NCBI RefSeq assembly: GCF_964355755.1
Contig: NC_092679.1
Location: 62,001 to 126,000, forward strand
DNA: 64,000 bases
DNA from: Antedon mediterranea
Lineage: Eukaryota > Echinodermata > Crinoidea > Comatulida > Antedonidae
Reading direction: 5' to 3'
Shown in pieces: positions 13,501 to 24,252 of the stretch. Position 1 is the stretch's first letter, and every line of letters starts with the position of its first letter. A program made the position numbers and the translations under genes. The notes below the pieces were generated by a model. That model did no database searches. It saw only the letters and a list, made by a program, of their open reading frames with translations, and had not been told where the DNA came from.

Positions 13501-14297
13501 CACATTACAATTATTCATAGACACCTGTAAGATAAAATGAAAACACAAATTATTTATAAATAATGAGATAAATATTTATAATAACTGTACTAAAAAAATA
13601 ACAACAATCGAGGTAAAAAAAATGTTAATAGTAGGCCTATTAGAAATTCTATATTCAAAATTAACTAAAAACATAATTAGCGTTTTCATTAAAAATGTAT
13701 CTAGCTTAAAATTAGGCCTAGTGCGGCACCTGCGTCCCATCATGCAAAATAGCGCAACCGATTTCAAACGCGACCGATATCATTAAACGTATAGCTCTAG
13801 CGGCGTGCCCTACAAAATACGGGAAGTTGATTTTATCGCGACCGATTTTAAACGCGACCGATTTCAGACGCGACCGATTTCATCTGACACCGAAGAAGTA
13901 GGCCTAGGCCTAGGCTAGCTAGGCCTAACCGCGGAGATCCCTAACCGTCTAAAATGTTATCACAAAACTGTACTCACTTGCAATTTTTCATAATTTCCTC
14001 TTGTGACAAGATTTTGACAGGGGCAAATCTGTCTGTGTTTAAATTAAAATTTCTGAAACAACTCGCCAATTTATCGTCAAAATTGTTCACAAGATCTTCG
14101 ATGGAATCTGATCTCATTTCGGAAAAATTGTCCACGTTAATTTCTTCTTTGGATGATGAAAACTCCGAATATAGATCCCCATTGGAGTTCACAATATCCG
14201 AGGAAGTTCTATAATCAATAAATTCAGGCCATTCTTCGCATTCCTGGTCTTCATTTTCATCGAAAACTGCAATTGGCGCTGCCATTGTGTTTCTCAC
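4574..14297 (-). CDS. FEZ1/2: FEZ1/FEZ2 (UNC-76) family protein, 5' four exons only
   Basis: Fasciculation and elongation protein zeta, a kinesin-1 cargo adaptor for axonal transport. Exons on the minus strand: 13978-14297, 8249-8357, 4895-5059 and 4574-4703. All have AG acceptors and GT donors and the phases join without a break, giving 241 codons plus one base. Exon 1 encodes SIEDLVNNFDDKLASCFRNF followed by APVK, the conserved N-terminal FEZ signature; exon 2 carries LWKKVTDNF, matching the family's VWDALTDNY; exon 3 carries LTADQVIEEIDEI, matching LTADQVIEEIEEM. Exon 4 (DILSTISDELQVL) aligns with the stretch before the coiled coil. The C-terminal coiled-coil exons were not found down to base 1, so the gene probably runs off the left edge. 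The start could be Met1 or Met5 (MRNTMAAP). Introns are large and full of minisatellites and transposon remnants. Family assignment is firm; whether it is called FEZ1 or FEZ2 is arbitrary in an invertebrate. Confidence 0.9.
5590..7615. repeat. 39-bp minisatellite, about 50 copies, with higher-order structure
   Basis: AT-rich array of CATGTTTACTATCAGTTAAT followed by TTAACATATTATATTTTAC, in FEZ intron 2. Two main variants (ACATATT and ACAAGTT) interleave. Rare variants recur at regular distances: TTTATTTATCAGATAAT near 5756, 5993 and 6227 (about 234-237 bp), and CATGCTTACTGTATCAG near 7001 and 7507 (about 506 bp). The array therefore grew by multi-unit duplication. No coding capacity. Confidence 0.97.
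8420..8991 (-). mobile_element. TTAA-type MITE, family A, inverted copy
   Basis: Diverged, reverse-oriented copy of the 0.6-kb element also seen at 34547-35181, 54757-55305 and 57221-57844. Shared marks are the GATCGATCGA core, AATGCATGCATT, the AGGCCTAGC tract and the end GGAATGGGACTTTAA at 8977-8991. The other end, near 8420, is degraded. Lies in FEZ intron 1. Confidence 0.85.
9541..9640 (-). repeat. Inverted copy of an 11.8-kb repeat
   Basis: On the minus strand this matches 11815-11905: both contain TTTTGTCCTTTTTGGCGTTT followed by CATRAATTTGG and TTCCATAAC, and both carry GGCGGCCGAAAT. The pair is inverted and about 2.2 kb apart within FEZ intron 1. Probably a dispersed repeat family. 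Confidence 0.65.
10201..10668. repeat. 54-bp minisatellite, 9 copies
   Basis: Nine nearly identical copies of a unit starting GGGAATATACCGGTAGTGGT in FEZ intron 1. Because 54 is 3x18 and the unit lacks stops in one frame of each strand, both strands show long open frames over the same bases. That symmetry marks them as artefacts. Confidence 0.97.
11815..11905 (+). repeat. Dispersed repeat, partner of 9541-9640
   Basis: Contains GGCGGCCGAAATGG, the TTTTTGGCGTTTCAT core and a second GGTCGAAATG. See the inverted copy at 9541-9640. Confidence 0.65.
11958..13882. mobile_element. Element bounded by about 125-bp inverted repeats
   Basis: The left arm (11958 to about 12082) and right arm (about 13750-13882, reverse complement) align along their length. 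Both carry ATGAAATCGGTCGCG, AAAATCAACTTCC, GTATTTTGTA, GAGCTATACGTTT and a closing GGTYGCGCTATTTTG. GAAATCGGTCGCG is itself repeated three to four times per arm. The 1.7-kb interior has no open frame of note. This fits a non-autonomous DNA transposon in FEZ intron 1, ending about 95 bp from exon 1. No clear target-site duplication was found. Confidence 0.6.
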
Positions 14298-14379
14298 TCA
14301 GCCTCAAATCATCATCGTCCCCAAATTATAATAAAGTCAGCTTGGGCTTCTTCTCGCGCTGATCCTGCTGATCCCTGCT

Positions 14380-14530
14380 ACTCTGCTGCTGCTGTCTCTA
14401 CCTCCGCCGCCGCACGCCGCGTACACAGTACACGCGGCGTTCCCTATCTCTCTCTCAGGGAGGAGCTTGTTGTTTTTATCATCGCCGTAACATTTAATTT
14501 CGCCGCCGGCCAGCCAGCCACACCATCCTC
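14380..14530. promoter_or_regulatory. GC-rich segment upstream of FEZ
   Basis: A GC- and CpG-rich block about 80-230 bp upstream of the FEZ start codon, in an otherwise AT-rich window. It contains the inverted repeat ACGCCGCG / CGCGGCGT around an 11-bp loop (about 14413-14441). Its position suggests a promoter or 5'UTR. No TATA box or initiator could be assigned. Confidence 0.4.
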
Positions 14531-15532
14531 CCAGCAGAAAACTTCAACCGTTAGAGAGCAGTATACAGATAGCACTCACTTACTCTAGCAGAGAGCCATC
14601 CATTATATATAAAGAGTTATGACGACTTTGAATGGATTAGAAACCATGTTTGTGTCCAAGTGTTCCTATGTAGAGTAGAGTTGAGTCTTTTGTTTTAAAA
14701 ATGTATAATGTTCAAAAGGCTTTAACTATCGAATTTAATATCAAAACAATCAATTTGTTTAAAGGTTTTTATTAAGATATTAACGAAATCATAAAGTTAC
14801 TGCGAACATGATTTTAAACAACAAAAACAGCAATTTCGGAACAGCTCTGGCTGTGCGCCCATGATGCACGCTCTATGTGCGTGTTTAGTTTGTACAGCGA
14901 TTCTCTATAGTAATGCATTGTTTTTACATCTTGTTGTTTAAAATCATGTTCTGTGACAACAAAATCTGTTCAATTCATAACTACTGTATTTTATTCAGTT
15001 GACAATCAACATTGAAATTCTTTAATGTATATTTACAATCTGCAATGGGTAATAATATTCATTTTTTTAACCATAATTGTTTTTTGAAGGTTGATTACAA
15101 TACAAATGTATGGATTTACAGTATCTATACAAAACCAAACACTAATACACCAATTACAAAAAGAGAACAGTATGCACTGTTACAAACAATTTTATTTACA
15201 AACTATTTAATGAAAATATAATAAATATTAAAAAAGAGAAAAAATTAATTTAAACAATAGGCTACCAATAAAATCCTGTATAGTATAATTCAATCTTATA
15301 CAGTAAGTTCATTGTTTTTTATTCTTACAGTATTTGTAAATAAAACCATTGAGTACTGTATATGAATATAATTTTTGTTAAGTTTTAAAAACATTGTTAA
15401 ATATATTATTTCAGCACATAGACAAAGAAACCATATTTTGGTGCTTCATCACCTGTATGTTTTAATTAAAAGACACTGAATTTTGTATCAACAATTAGAA
15501 GTTTATAAATAAATGGGAACTGAAATGACCAA

Positions 15533-16622
15533 TCAACACTCAACACCATATTTGTCAAAATTTCTAAACACAACTCCTAATTGCAAGTGAACTTTTCCCA
15601 TAGCAACTGTCTGTAATGTGTAGCGCTCTGCGCTATACACCATGTCAGGGTTACGCAACTGTGGTCCACCTCCAAGGAAAAATTGTGTGACCTGATCACG
15701 ATAGGAACCAGCAGGTCGCCATGTAACACATTCAATATCATGAGTTCCCGGTGATGTTGGAATATGACAGAATCCATACCCATGTAGTTCACTGCGACCG
15801 TACGAATCTTGATGAAAAACTTTAAAATTCAACTTAGGCCATCCTGAAAAAAAAAGAATTCAAAGATTTATTAAAAGTTGGGTTTGACATTTCAAAAACA
15901 TCTATTTTTAAACATACTAGCTCCTCCTATCAAAACGTCAACAATTGTAGGGAATGGTGCTTTAATTTATTGTTCAAAATGAATATGAAAAATGTAATAA
16001 ATTTACTATAAAATTGTTTCTGACCTTGTAATCCTTTTGTGGCAAAGTGAATATCAATAGGATGGCACCACACTGCAAAGTCCTTACTTTGTGGAATATC
16101 AACTTGTGTTTGACCCTCACGTAATCCTGCCAACACCCTCCATGCACCACCTAAATTTTTAAAAAGTTCTATAGTTACCAAACTTGCTGTGGATAATATA
16201 TCAAATCTAAACCATGTATTGATTGCATATACATGCTTCCATCTATCATAGAAAAAGGTCGGAAATGTTTCCGTTACCAGCAATAAATGAAACACTATTA
16301 TGTTAATGTTTCTTCAGTGTCTAATTTTAAAACACATCTTGAAAATCATCACACTTGGAAATGGAAAACTTGCTTGTTTCAATCATACAAACACGACACC
16401 AAGTGGGACTCACAAACGGTAACAATGTGTAGTTAGCCATATTATTGTTGCTTTTTCACAACAAGAATTGAATTACCAATTTGGCCCTAAGATGTTTAAT
16501 ATCATAACTATTGTCAACATTATTTATAACATACCTGTGTGTATTCCCCATTTACAGTATAAATCATGAACTGGAAACCCACTGGCCCCAATGATCTCAC
16601 CAATAACATGCACCTCAGCCAT
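15533..16622 (-). CDS. B9D2: B9 domain-containing protein 2 (ciliary transition zone)
   Basis: Complete three-exon gene: 16535-16622, 16025-16150 and 15533-15843, with GT-AG junctions and continuous phase, encoding 174 residues plus TGA (human B9D2 has 175). B9D2 is part of the B9/tectonic (MKS) complex at the ciliary transition zone, where it helps gate entry of membrane proteins. The start [20 protein letters not shown], then CKWGIHTG, is the family's N-terminus. Exon 2 carries [13 protein letters not shown] and [16 protein letters not shown], and exon 3 carries [28 protein letters not shown] and the family ending FDKYGVEC. The single B9 (C2-like) domain fills almost the whole protein. Neighbouring FEZ lies downstream on the same strand, about 1.2 kb away. 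Identification is very secure. Confidence 0.97.
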
Positions 16623-16924
16623 TATGTATTAAAGATAATCAAATTTATCTGTATATTAACAAAAAATATAATAATTTATAGGCCCTGCTACTATAGGCTA
16701 GTATTTTTTTATTTTTTTTTTTATTACACCTTATTTATAGAGGGTGATCCTAAACAGCGCATGCAGACAATAAATTCAATTCAACTTTTATTTAAGACAA
16801 TTGTCCATATGGTACTGTATAATAATACATTACAAAAAAAATATAAAGGAGAGAGGACCAAAACTTTTATGTATTGGAATATAATGCCTCTCTCCATTTG
16901 TAGTACTATGTTTGAATCCATCAA

Positions 16925-17182
16925 CAAATATCAAGAGGCCCTCTTGATGAGTGACAGTGGCTGTGTGTATACTAGTACACCGGGGTAACCCCCTACTCGT
17001 CTCAAAAGATGCAATAGGTTCTTGCACATGAGCCAGGTGGAACTACGCTTTATAATCCTTATTCGAGAAGACTCGTTTTACCACCAGAACCATGGAGCAA
17101 GTGAGGTTCGAACCCTTGCTGATGTCAATATGGCAAGGTATTCGGTTCCACTGTCTTAACTGCTTGACCACTCACTGGTATG
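16925..17182 (-). mobile_element. tRNA-derived SINE
   Basis: On the minus strand the 5' end is tRNA-like: CCAGTGAGTGGTCAAGCAGT then TAAGAC (A-box-like, Ser/Leu-type), followed about 50 bp on by GGGTTCGAACC (B box). The body holds ACCACCAGAACCATGGAG-type and GTAGGGGGTTACCCCGGTGT blocks shared with the 1.5-kb copy. Confidence 0.7.
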
Positions 17183-17283
17183 TATGTCTATAGCTGGCAT
17201 ACTCAGCAGATAAATCAGGTCAAAACGTTGAGTTGAAGCCTCTCTTTATTATTGTATTAAGTATTATTAATTGGATAATTAGA

Positions 17284-17622
17284 GAAATTGAACAGCATAC
17301 GCATACAGTACTCAGTCAGAACACAATTGAACAGCATACGCATACAGTACTCAGTCAGAACACAATTGAACAGCATACGCATACAGTACTCAGTCAGAAC
17401 ACATCGGAGATTGAACAGCATACGCATACAGTACTCAGTCAGAACACAATTGAACAGCATACGCATACAGTACTCAGTCAGAACACAATTGAACAGCATA
17501 CGCATACAGTACTCAGTCAGAACACAATTGAACAGCATACGCATACAGTACTCAGTCAGAACACATCGGAGATTGAACAGCATACGCATACAGTTACTCA
17601 GTCAGAACACAATTGGTAATAT
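17284..17622. repeat. 39/45-bp minisatellite, 8 copies
   Basis: Units of ATTGAACAGCATACGCATAC then AGTACTCAGTCAGAACACA. Two copies carry an extra TCGGAG, making 45 bp. Both lengths are multiples of 3, so several frames stay open; I regard these as artefacts. Confidence 0.95.
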
Positions 17623-17689
17623 CAAGTCACCACCAGCAAATCTCAAACTTGAGTTGATCGGGCCTCTAAAACATGATTATTATATTATC

Positions 17690-18370
17690 TAGTAGGCCTA
17701 GCCCTCTAGCTACTAATTGTTCAATCTTTTAAAAACTTATATCACTCTTGCCGTGCTTACAATCACACAAACGTAGCCACTGATACCCACAGCATTGTCA
17801 TTTTTCAGTATTTTGCCTTTAGATTATTATTATTATTATTATAATTTTAATATATAAAAACTCCCTGGCTGTTCCTACTTCTACTAACTCAACTAGGGCC
17901 AGGCCTACTACTACTAATACTACTAGTAAGAACCTCTAACTAGTAGGAATACAGGACAGGGCCATGGACCTAGCTAGCAGGAATAGCCTAGTCTTCTAGG
18001 CCTGGCCTCCCCATCAATCATCATAGTAGCAGTATAAATAGGCCTGGCCCTACTGCTACTAGCTCAGCCTACTACTAGATAGTAGGCTGCCGCCGCAGGA
18101 TAAGCCTCCTCCTAGTCCTACTCTCTAGGGATTAGGCCAAGTTGAGTTGGTCATATGCCCTCTCTAGTAGTCCGTCTACTACTACTACTACAGAGCGCCT
18201 AGCCTACCTACAGCTAGCCTAGGCCTAGGCCCTAGGCTAGTAGTAGGCTAGGCCTAGCCTACCTAGCTCCTAGGCTTAGCCCTCCTAGACCTAGGCAAAC
18301 TTAATGATGGTAACATTAAAATACCAGTCATACCTTTTAATACTGGGTTTATAGGGATCTAGCTAGGCCT
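17690..18370. other. AGGCCTAG/CTAG-rich island, no gene
   Basis: Between B9D2 and goosecoid. Dense in TAGGCCTAG, CTAGGC, CTACTA and GCTAG words (for example about 17,930-18,300). No open frame. Similar patches are near 13.9, 39.9-40.3 and 54.2-54.45 kb. Confidence 0.6.
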
Positions 18371-18597
18371 AGAGCATTGTAAGATGAAAACAATTTAAAA
18401 AAACAAATTTTGTGTTTAGGAATTATTGTTGTTGTCTCCTCCTTGTTTGTTTGATGATTTAATTACTCCTCTTTATCTTATATAGCGCGTGATGGCGCTA
18501 TATATACGATCTTCGATTTTCACGCCGCTACGTCCTATGAGGAATACTCATTCAGAAGCTAAAGCAAGCAGCAGTTATAGCATGGAGGTATGTTATA

Positions 18598-18705
18598 GTA
18601 TCTAAGGCCGAGAGTTTTGCGACTTTGTAAACTCGACTATAATGTATAGATCCAACAAGCTGCTGGACCCAAAAAAAAAACGTCTGGGAAAAGAGAGTCT
18701 ATGAG
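18598..18705 (-). pseudogene. Fragment of the 29.5-kb transposon-type ORF
   Basis: On the minus strand this matches about 29878-29975: shared GAGTCTCTCTTCTCCCAGACG-like sequence, TGGGTCCAGCAGC, CATTATAGTCGAGTTT and GCCTTAGATA. It differs by small indels, including a longer A-run, which break the frame. I read it as a decayed piece of the same mobile gene. Confidence 0.6.
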
Positions 18706-19432
18706 GGCTCACGGTTGAACGATTTTGGATTCTCGCCCTTTGATTGGTTGACACGAATCAACAGACTGGTGGGAAGAATTCTCACTTGTACCGCCGTGAA
18801 GTAAGTCACGTTGTCGCCAGAGGGTATTCAGTTGCATGCCTCAGGTTGAGTAAAGTTCAAAATTGACCATTTTTAAATGAACATGTGAATTGTATGTATT
18901 TTTGCGATTAAAGGACATCTTTTTAATTATTAATCATAAATATATCTGAAGAAAGAACAATGATTAATTTTAAAATATCGAGCAGCGTTTTTTGTAAGAA
19001 ATATTTCTTGTTTATGTTGTTGCAATTGTGTTTCGCTCTGTGTCGTTCGCTAATTCACTTCCAAAAACTTATTTTATAGGCCTATTACATTGTCAAACTT
19101 TAAATAAAATTACAGTACTTTTTACCTTTCAGGTAATGAACACTGGACTGAAGTTTTCCTCGATGTACATAATTGTCCAGTTAAAGCAAAATGAAGATTA
19201 ATAAAATTTTTAATCAAAAAATGATTCTCGATCAGAATTCATTTTTTGGTCAAAGTGAATAAGTTTTATTATAGGTTACTACTCGACAAAATAAAAGTTG
19301 GTTTTCAGTAAGACATTTATTAATTTATTTTCGATGACGTACAATATTTATAAGTACAGCTGACAGTAGAATCTATGGCAAGGTAAAGTAAACAAAAACA
19401 AATTGTGTATATTGAATAATACAAGTAATAAT

Positions 19433-20909
19433 TTATTCCACGGGAATAGAATTAATTATGCATGTTTCATATGGCTTCCCTAAAGGCATTGTCCTTTGTA
19501 TATGAAATTGTTCATTTTCGTCGTCGTTATCTTCTTCTGACAGTGCATGTGATTCGTCGTAACGGCAACGTTGGTTATTGAATTCCTGTACGTTTTTGAT
19601 CTTTGTTAACCAAATGTTGAGTTCATTTTGTCCCGTTTCATCGCCGCATCTTTGTAGCCTATCACCTCTTTCAATAACGTGACAAGTTCTTGACATGTCT
19701 TCTAGTTTATGACGCTGTTGTTTTCTCCATTTAGCCCGTCTGTTTTTAAACCAAACCTGATATGATTAAAAACATAATTTATAAGAAAGGTAGGCGGTAG
19801 GCCGAAGTTTAAAAAACATATTCTAAAGGTTTAACAAAACACTTTAAGATAAGGACGATATAAACAGAACGATACAGGCACGTCTGCCAGGTCTAAATTT
19901 CACAATATTAAGTAATTAAAAACAGACTAAAAGTACCCATTGAGTGACTGAGGTTTAGGAACAAACTTTATATAAGCGAAAACTGTTTATTATGAGATAT
20001 AATAATAAATTGTATTGTTCCAATCAGTTTTATATTAGGCTATTTTTTTTGTAAACAGAATTTAGAATTGAACAGAAGCCTTATTAAAATCTATAAAATG
20101 GAATTAAGTCCGAAATAGATCTGTGATTATAACGATTGTACATCACTTTCTTGAAAAAAGGGTGAGGAGGCACGTGCACGTGACTGGTCTCCTTTCTTCC
20201 CGATTTTCTTAATGATATTTCTAATAATATCTGGATGCCTTCCTTTCTCCCTCTCCCCTCTCTCCCCACAATTGTTTTTCAAAACTTGCCTCAACTCTTT
20301 CTTCTTTAAGTTTTATTTGCACAGCCAATTCTTCTCTCTTTACGACATCAGGGTAGTGAGTTTTATCAAATGTTTCTTCAAGTTGTTCTAGTTGTTGTTC
20401 TGTAAATATGGTTCTGTGCCGCCGACGCTTCCTCTTGTACATACGGCTTGTGATCTCATTTGGTATACAGTAACCGGCAAAGGGTGAATAAGCTTTAAGG
20501 AGAATAAGTTAGTTTTACGTAAAATAAATTCAACCTCGGATTACTCTATTTTAATTATCAAAAAAATTCATAAACATCAAATCATAATTATGTGGTTGAT
20601 ATTCTCGATTTTGTGAATCCATGGTTTTATTGTTTAGATTTGTAAATGTTAATTAGGCCTATAAAGTCAATATTTAAAAAAAAACATGTTGAACTTACCC
20701 ATGTGGTATTCAGAAGGTGATGAAGAAGAAGGGCTCGTCGCGGGTGCGTAGGGGTTAGGTAATGCATGGTAAGCGAATGATCTAGGTGATAGGATACTAT
20801 CTATTGTAAATGATGGTAAAGTATGCGAACTCATTGAAACTGGATAAAATCCGCCATGCTGCGCTGGAGAAAATCGAAAACCCGAGGCCATTCTTCGTGC
20901 GTCCTGCAT
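19433..20909 (-). CDS. GSC: Homeobox protein goosecoid
   Basis: Three exons, 20699-20909, 20290-20492 and 19433-19756, encode 245 residues plus TAA. Goosecoid is a nuclear K50 paired-type transcriptional repressor acting in axial and foregut/oral patterning. Residues 33-40 (SFTIDSIL) form the eh1/GEH repression motif. Residues 93-152 form the homeodomain ([18 protein letters not shown] near its start, [13 protein letters not shown] in helix 3), with lysine at homeodomain position 50 (residue 142). The tail is acidic ([10 protein letters not shown]). The second intron splits the homeodomain between positions 46 and 47, the usual paired-class site, and starts with GAG|GCAAGT, a GC-AG intron; the exon 3 acceptor is TATCAG|GTTTGG. 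Reading exon 2 through the intron gives the non-homeodomain tail EASFEKQLW, so splicing is needed. The start may instead be Met7. Confidence 0.95.
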
Positions 20910-22230
20910 TATCGTAATGTTATAAATTAAGATCTTGACAGAAATCTTGAGCAGGATGATATAACGTTACATACTGAAATTCAGTGTGATTTAGATTTAT
21001 TTTGTATCGTGATGTTGACTTTGAAGACAACCTGTGAAATGACTGCCGTTTTTTGATTGGTCGAATTCTTCTGTAAATACCAAAGTAATCTGTGAAATCG
21101 TATTGTTATAAAATTAAGCTGATCATCTCAACCCATTAACAGAAAAGATAATCCCCTTTTAACACAAGATGATTGAAAGGGGACGTTTCTTGATTATCCT
21201 TTGTCAGGTAAAGTGAGGTAAATTAACGAATTGTTTAGCCAAAACGAACAATTGTGACAGTAACTTTTTATATGAAGGCCTAATAGCAACATGTTAAAGG
21301 TGGTTGTTTTTGTTTTATTATTGTAAAACTGAATGTTTCATGATATGACCAGCAGTCCGTGTGCGTCATAGAGATTGGCCATGTTGGTATCTTAATCATC
21401 CACATAGATTGTAAAACGTTTTGTTTTTAAAGTGCTAATTATGTTAACGTTCCACGGTAGCGTGATTAGGTTTACAATCCACGATAAGAAGTAGGCGACG
21501 TAGCAACTAAAAGCTCACCTGACATAACGTGTTTCGTCTTTCCCAAACACGCACAAAACAAATTCCCTGTACAAATAAAACCTGAAGCGATTTTATTGGA
21601 CAAAATTAGCATGGCATTCAAAGATACCGTATCAGTAATTTATATAATAATAATTATAACATATAAGAGTACAATTCGTATTATAAATAATTTTTGGTGA
21701 AGGATCATATTTATATAATTAACTAAAGAATTCTTAAAAGTATATAAGTCTAGGCCTATAGTTTAAATAATGTATACATGTTGACGTAGACCTAATTCTA
21801 AAGGGGCTTAAGCTGTGATAATTCCTAATGTTAAAGCATAATCTCATGATAGTACCGCAAATAGGCCGCAGTTTTCGGGAACAAAAAGGCAGATTACAAA
21901 AAGTGTAAGAAGTTGTTTGTGATACCCACTAAATCGTTTTAAACACCTTCTTACAATAAAGCAATTTGCACACATTATTCAAATTTATAATCAATAATAC
22001 GTACTATAGTATACTTTAGGCCTAAATGATAAGTGCTTAGCCTACATTTACTTGTATTTTTTATATTTTAATTATTCCGTGGACTGTTTTTTTTAATGTT
22101 TAAGTTTTATTTTCAGTAAAACATAAAAAGGGAGGGGTGAGAAGAGACTAAACTGCAAAAGACAATTCTATCGCGATAACGAATTATTTGCATAGAAGAA
22201 AAACAATCTCCAGGACGACGTTCAATTCGA
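20910..22230. other. Intergenic, goosecoid upstream region
   Basis: 1.3 kb between goosecoid and the bHLH gene, AT-rich, with no coding signal or tandem repeat. As the 5' flank of a developmental regulator it is the natural place for cis-regulatory modules, but no specific site can be called. Confidence 0.4.
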
Positions 22231-23669
22231 TTAAAACCAGGAAATGTTACACTTTGGTGGAGGGTCATCCAGGTCAATCAAAGTCCTGTGTTCGACCGTG
22301 CGATTACCTGTAACATAAATGCACTGTATTAGTACTAATGATACTATATAGGCCTACAGATATCCAGGATGAACCTAGGCTGTCACTAATAAATACAAGT
22401 CATAATGGTTAATACTAATATTGTCATAATTAGCCTAAATACAAAAAAACATAAAAAGTGAATACAGTGATAGTTGTTTTAGGCCGATGTTTCCCCCACC
22501 CCCGTTATCGTCGAATTACTATGATAGAATACTGATCTCTTAACTCCCGAACTTAAGCTTTCGTTATTAAATTCAGGTACAAATAGCCTTTTGCAATTCA
22601 GACGTCGTTTGTGTGAAATGTGATTATAATTAAAGAATTTCTTTTTAAAATGTGTTAAGTGATTCTTCAGAAACAAACACATTGTTATATACATTTATTT
22701 AATGATTTGAATAGGAATCTCATTAGCTAAAAACAATCAGATTACCGATGCAATGAACAATTGAAAAACTACTGTAATGAAACCTGGATCTAAACCAGAT
22801 TCAATTTAAAAGGATGATGGTCATGATAAACAGGTTAGACAGTTTTTTAGACCTGATCTCTGAAAAGAGGAAGTAAAATAAATATCACATTGTTATTCTG
22901 TCCAACCTGGAGTTCTTAGGATATTGATGTCGAAGAGATTTCTTTTTATATGTTTAATATTATGCAATTCTTTTCAATAATTTGTTTCAGATGTATATCA
23001 ATGTAATTTACCTACTGTACTTTGCATTAGAGCACATGCGGTTGATGGTGCAGCAGTGATATCATGTGAATGCGCTTCTGTGGAGCAAGTGTCAAACGAG
23101 TACCTTGTGCGTTGGTGGTTGCTACGATCACTGGAGCTAAAATAATTATTGTGTAATTATATGAGTACACACGTACAAATGAATTGGGTTGGCTTTCACA
23201 TGTTTGATCACTGTTACTATAGGACAAGGCGCAATTGACTACACTTTAATGTGAAATAAAATTATAAAAGTAGATGTTTCCCATGAAAGACGAACGATCG
23301 AAGTAATTAATTGTAATTTGACAGTAAATTTACTTGCGTTACTTCCCTACGTTGGTTTCATTTGCTGCGTAATAAATATTGAACTTAAATAACCTACTTG
23401 ACAACCATCTTTGAATCGGTGCCACACTCAATACACTGATTTAAAGTCTTTGCTTGTCTCATTTCATACTTAGATAACTGTAGATCTAGCAGTTGTATAT
23501 ATCTAACAGCTCCCCTTAAGATATCCAATTTAGTACCATTTCCAATGAAATCTTGCGGCAAGACATTACTTAATCTCGTGTACGCATCATTGACCAATAG
23601 TAAACGTTTTCTCTCGCGCGCAGTGGCACTCTCTCGAACGCGTCTTAAACGTTGCTCAAACGGATCCAT
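22231..23669 (-). CDS. Basic helix-loop-helix transcription factor, unassigned family
   Basis: Exon 1 (23398-23669) encodes a bHLH close to the N-terminus: basic region about residues 12-22 (RESATARERKR, with the E-box-contacting Glu19), helix 1 about 23-37 (LLLVNDAYTRLSNVL), helix 2 about 47-67 (KLDILRGAVRYIQLLDLQL). The frame closes at TAG after residue 91, but a GTAGGT donor overlaps that stop. Two downstream segments join in phase: 23012-23136 (acceptor TTTTAG, donor G|GTAAAT) and 22231-22307 (acceptor GTTACAG). This gives 157 residues ending in LIDLDDPPPKCNISWF. Exon 1 is secure; exons 2 and 3 rest on splice consensus and matching phase only. By eye the helix 2 pattern recalls FIGLA-type or atypical class-A bHLH proteins, but I would not name it. 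It lies 1.3 kb upstream of goosecoid, same strand. Confidence 0.75.
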
Positions 23670-24252
23670 TTTGTTAGTTTAACACAAAATACAAAACTAA
23701 TACTGGTAATACAGTCTTGAATTGCTTTTTAATGACACTGATATATCTTAGGAAGGGTCAATGGTAAGTGTTGGTGCAATGCCATAACAAAAAAAAACAT
23801 GAAATAGTAGTCCTGTAGTATCTGTAACTATGAAATCAACACCCTGTATCACAGAATACTTATATAAACGAGGGTTATTAATACAAGTATATGCTACATC
23901 AGGAAGAATGTTAGCGCAAACAAAATATAAATGATTATTGGAATAACACCTTATTATCTATAAGCCCATTCACAAATACAATATGATATGAAGTTGTTAC
24001 TACTTTACCCAACATGATTACAATATTCAAGAAAGACGATTCTAATTAACGAGTTAAGGGAATAAGTGGACCCTAAATATATTTGAAGTTCATTTGAAAT
24101 AGTTTATACCAAATGCATTGACAGATTGACTCGAATATCATTGCGTCCTCTGATAAGATAATATGTGTATGGGTTAGTTACAATGAATTACTTTCAAATG
24201 ACTTTCATGATAAAACACTACGTTCGACGGTAATGATTAATTGACAATGATA

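Noticed and set aside
16566-16988. 140-codon plus-strand frame
   Set aside because: It overlaps B9D2 exon 1 antisense and a SINE; composition is AT-rich noise.
17233-17692. Three overlapping frames of 110-134 codons
   Set aside because: Products of the 39/45-bp array in different phases.
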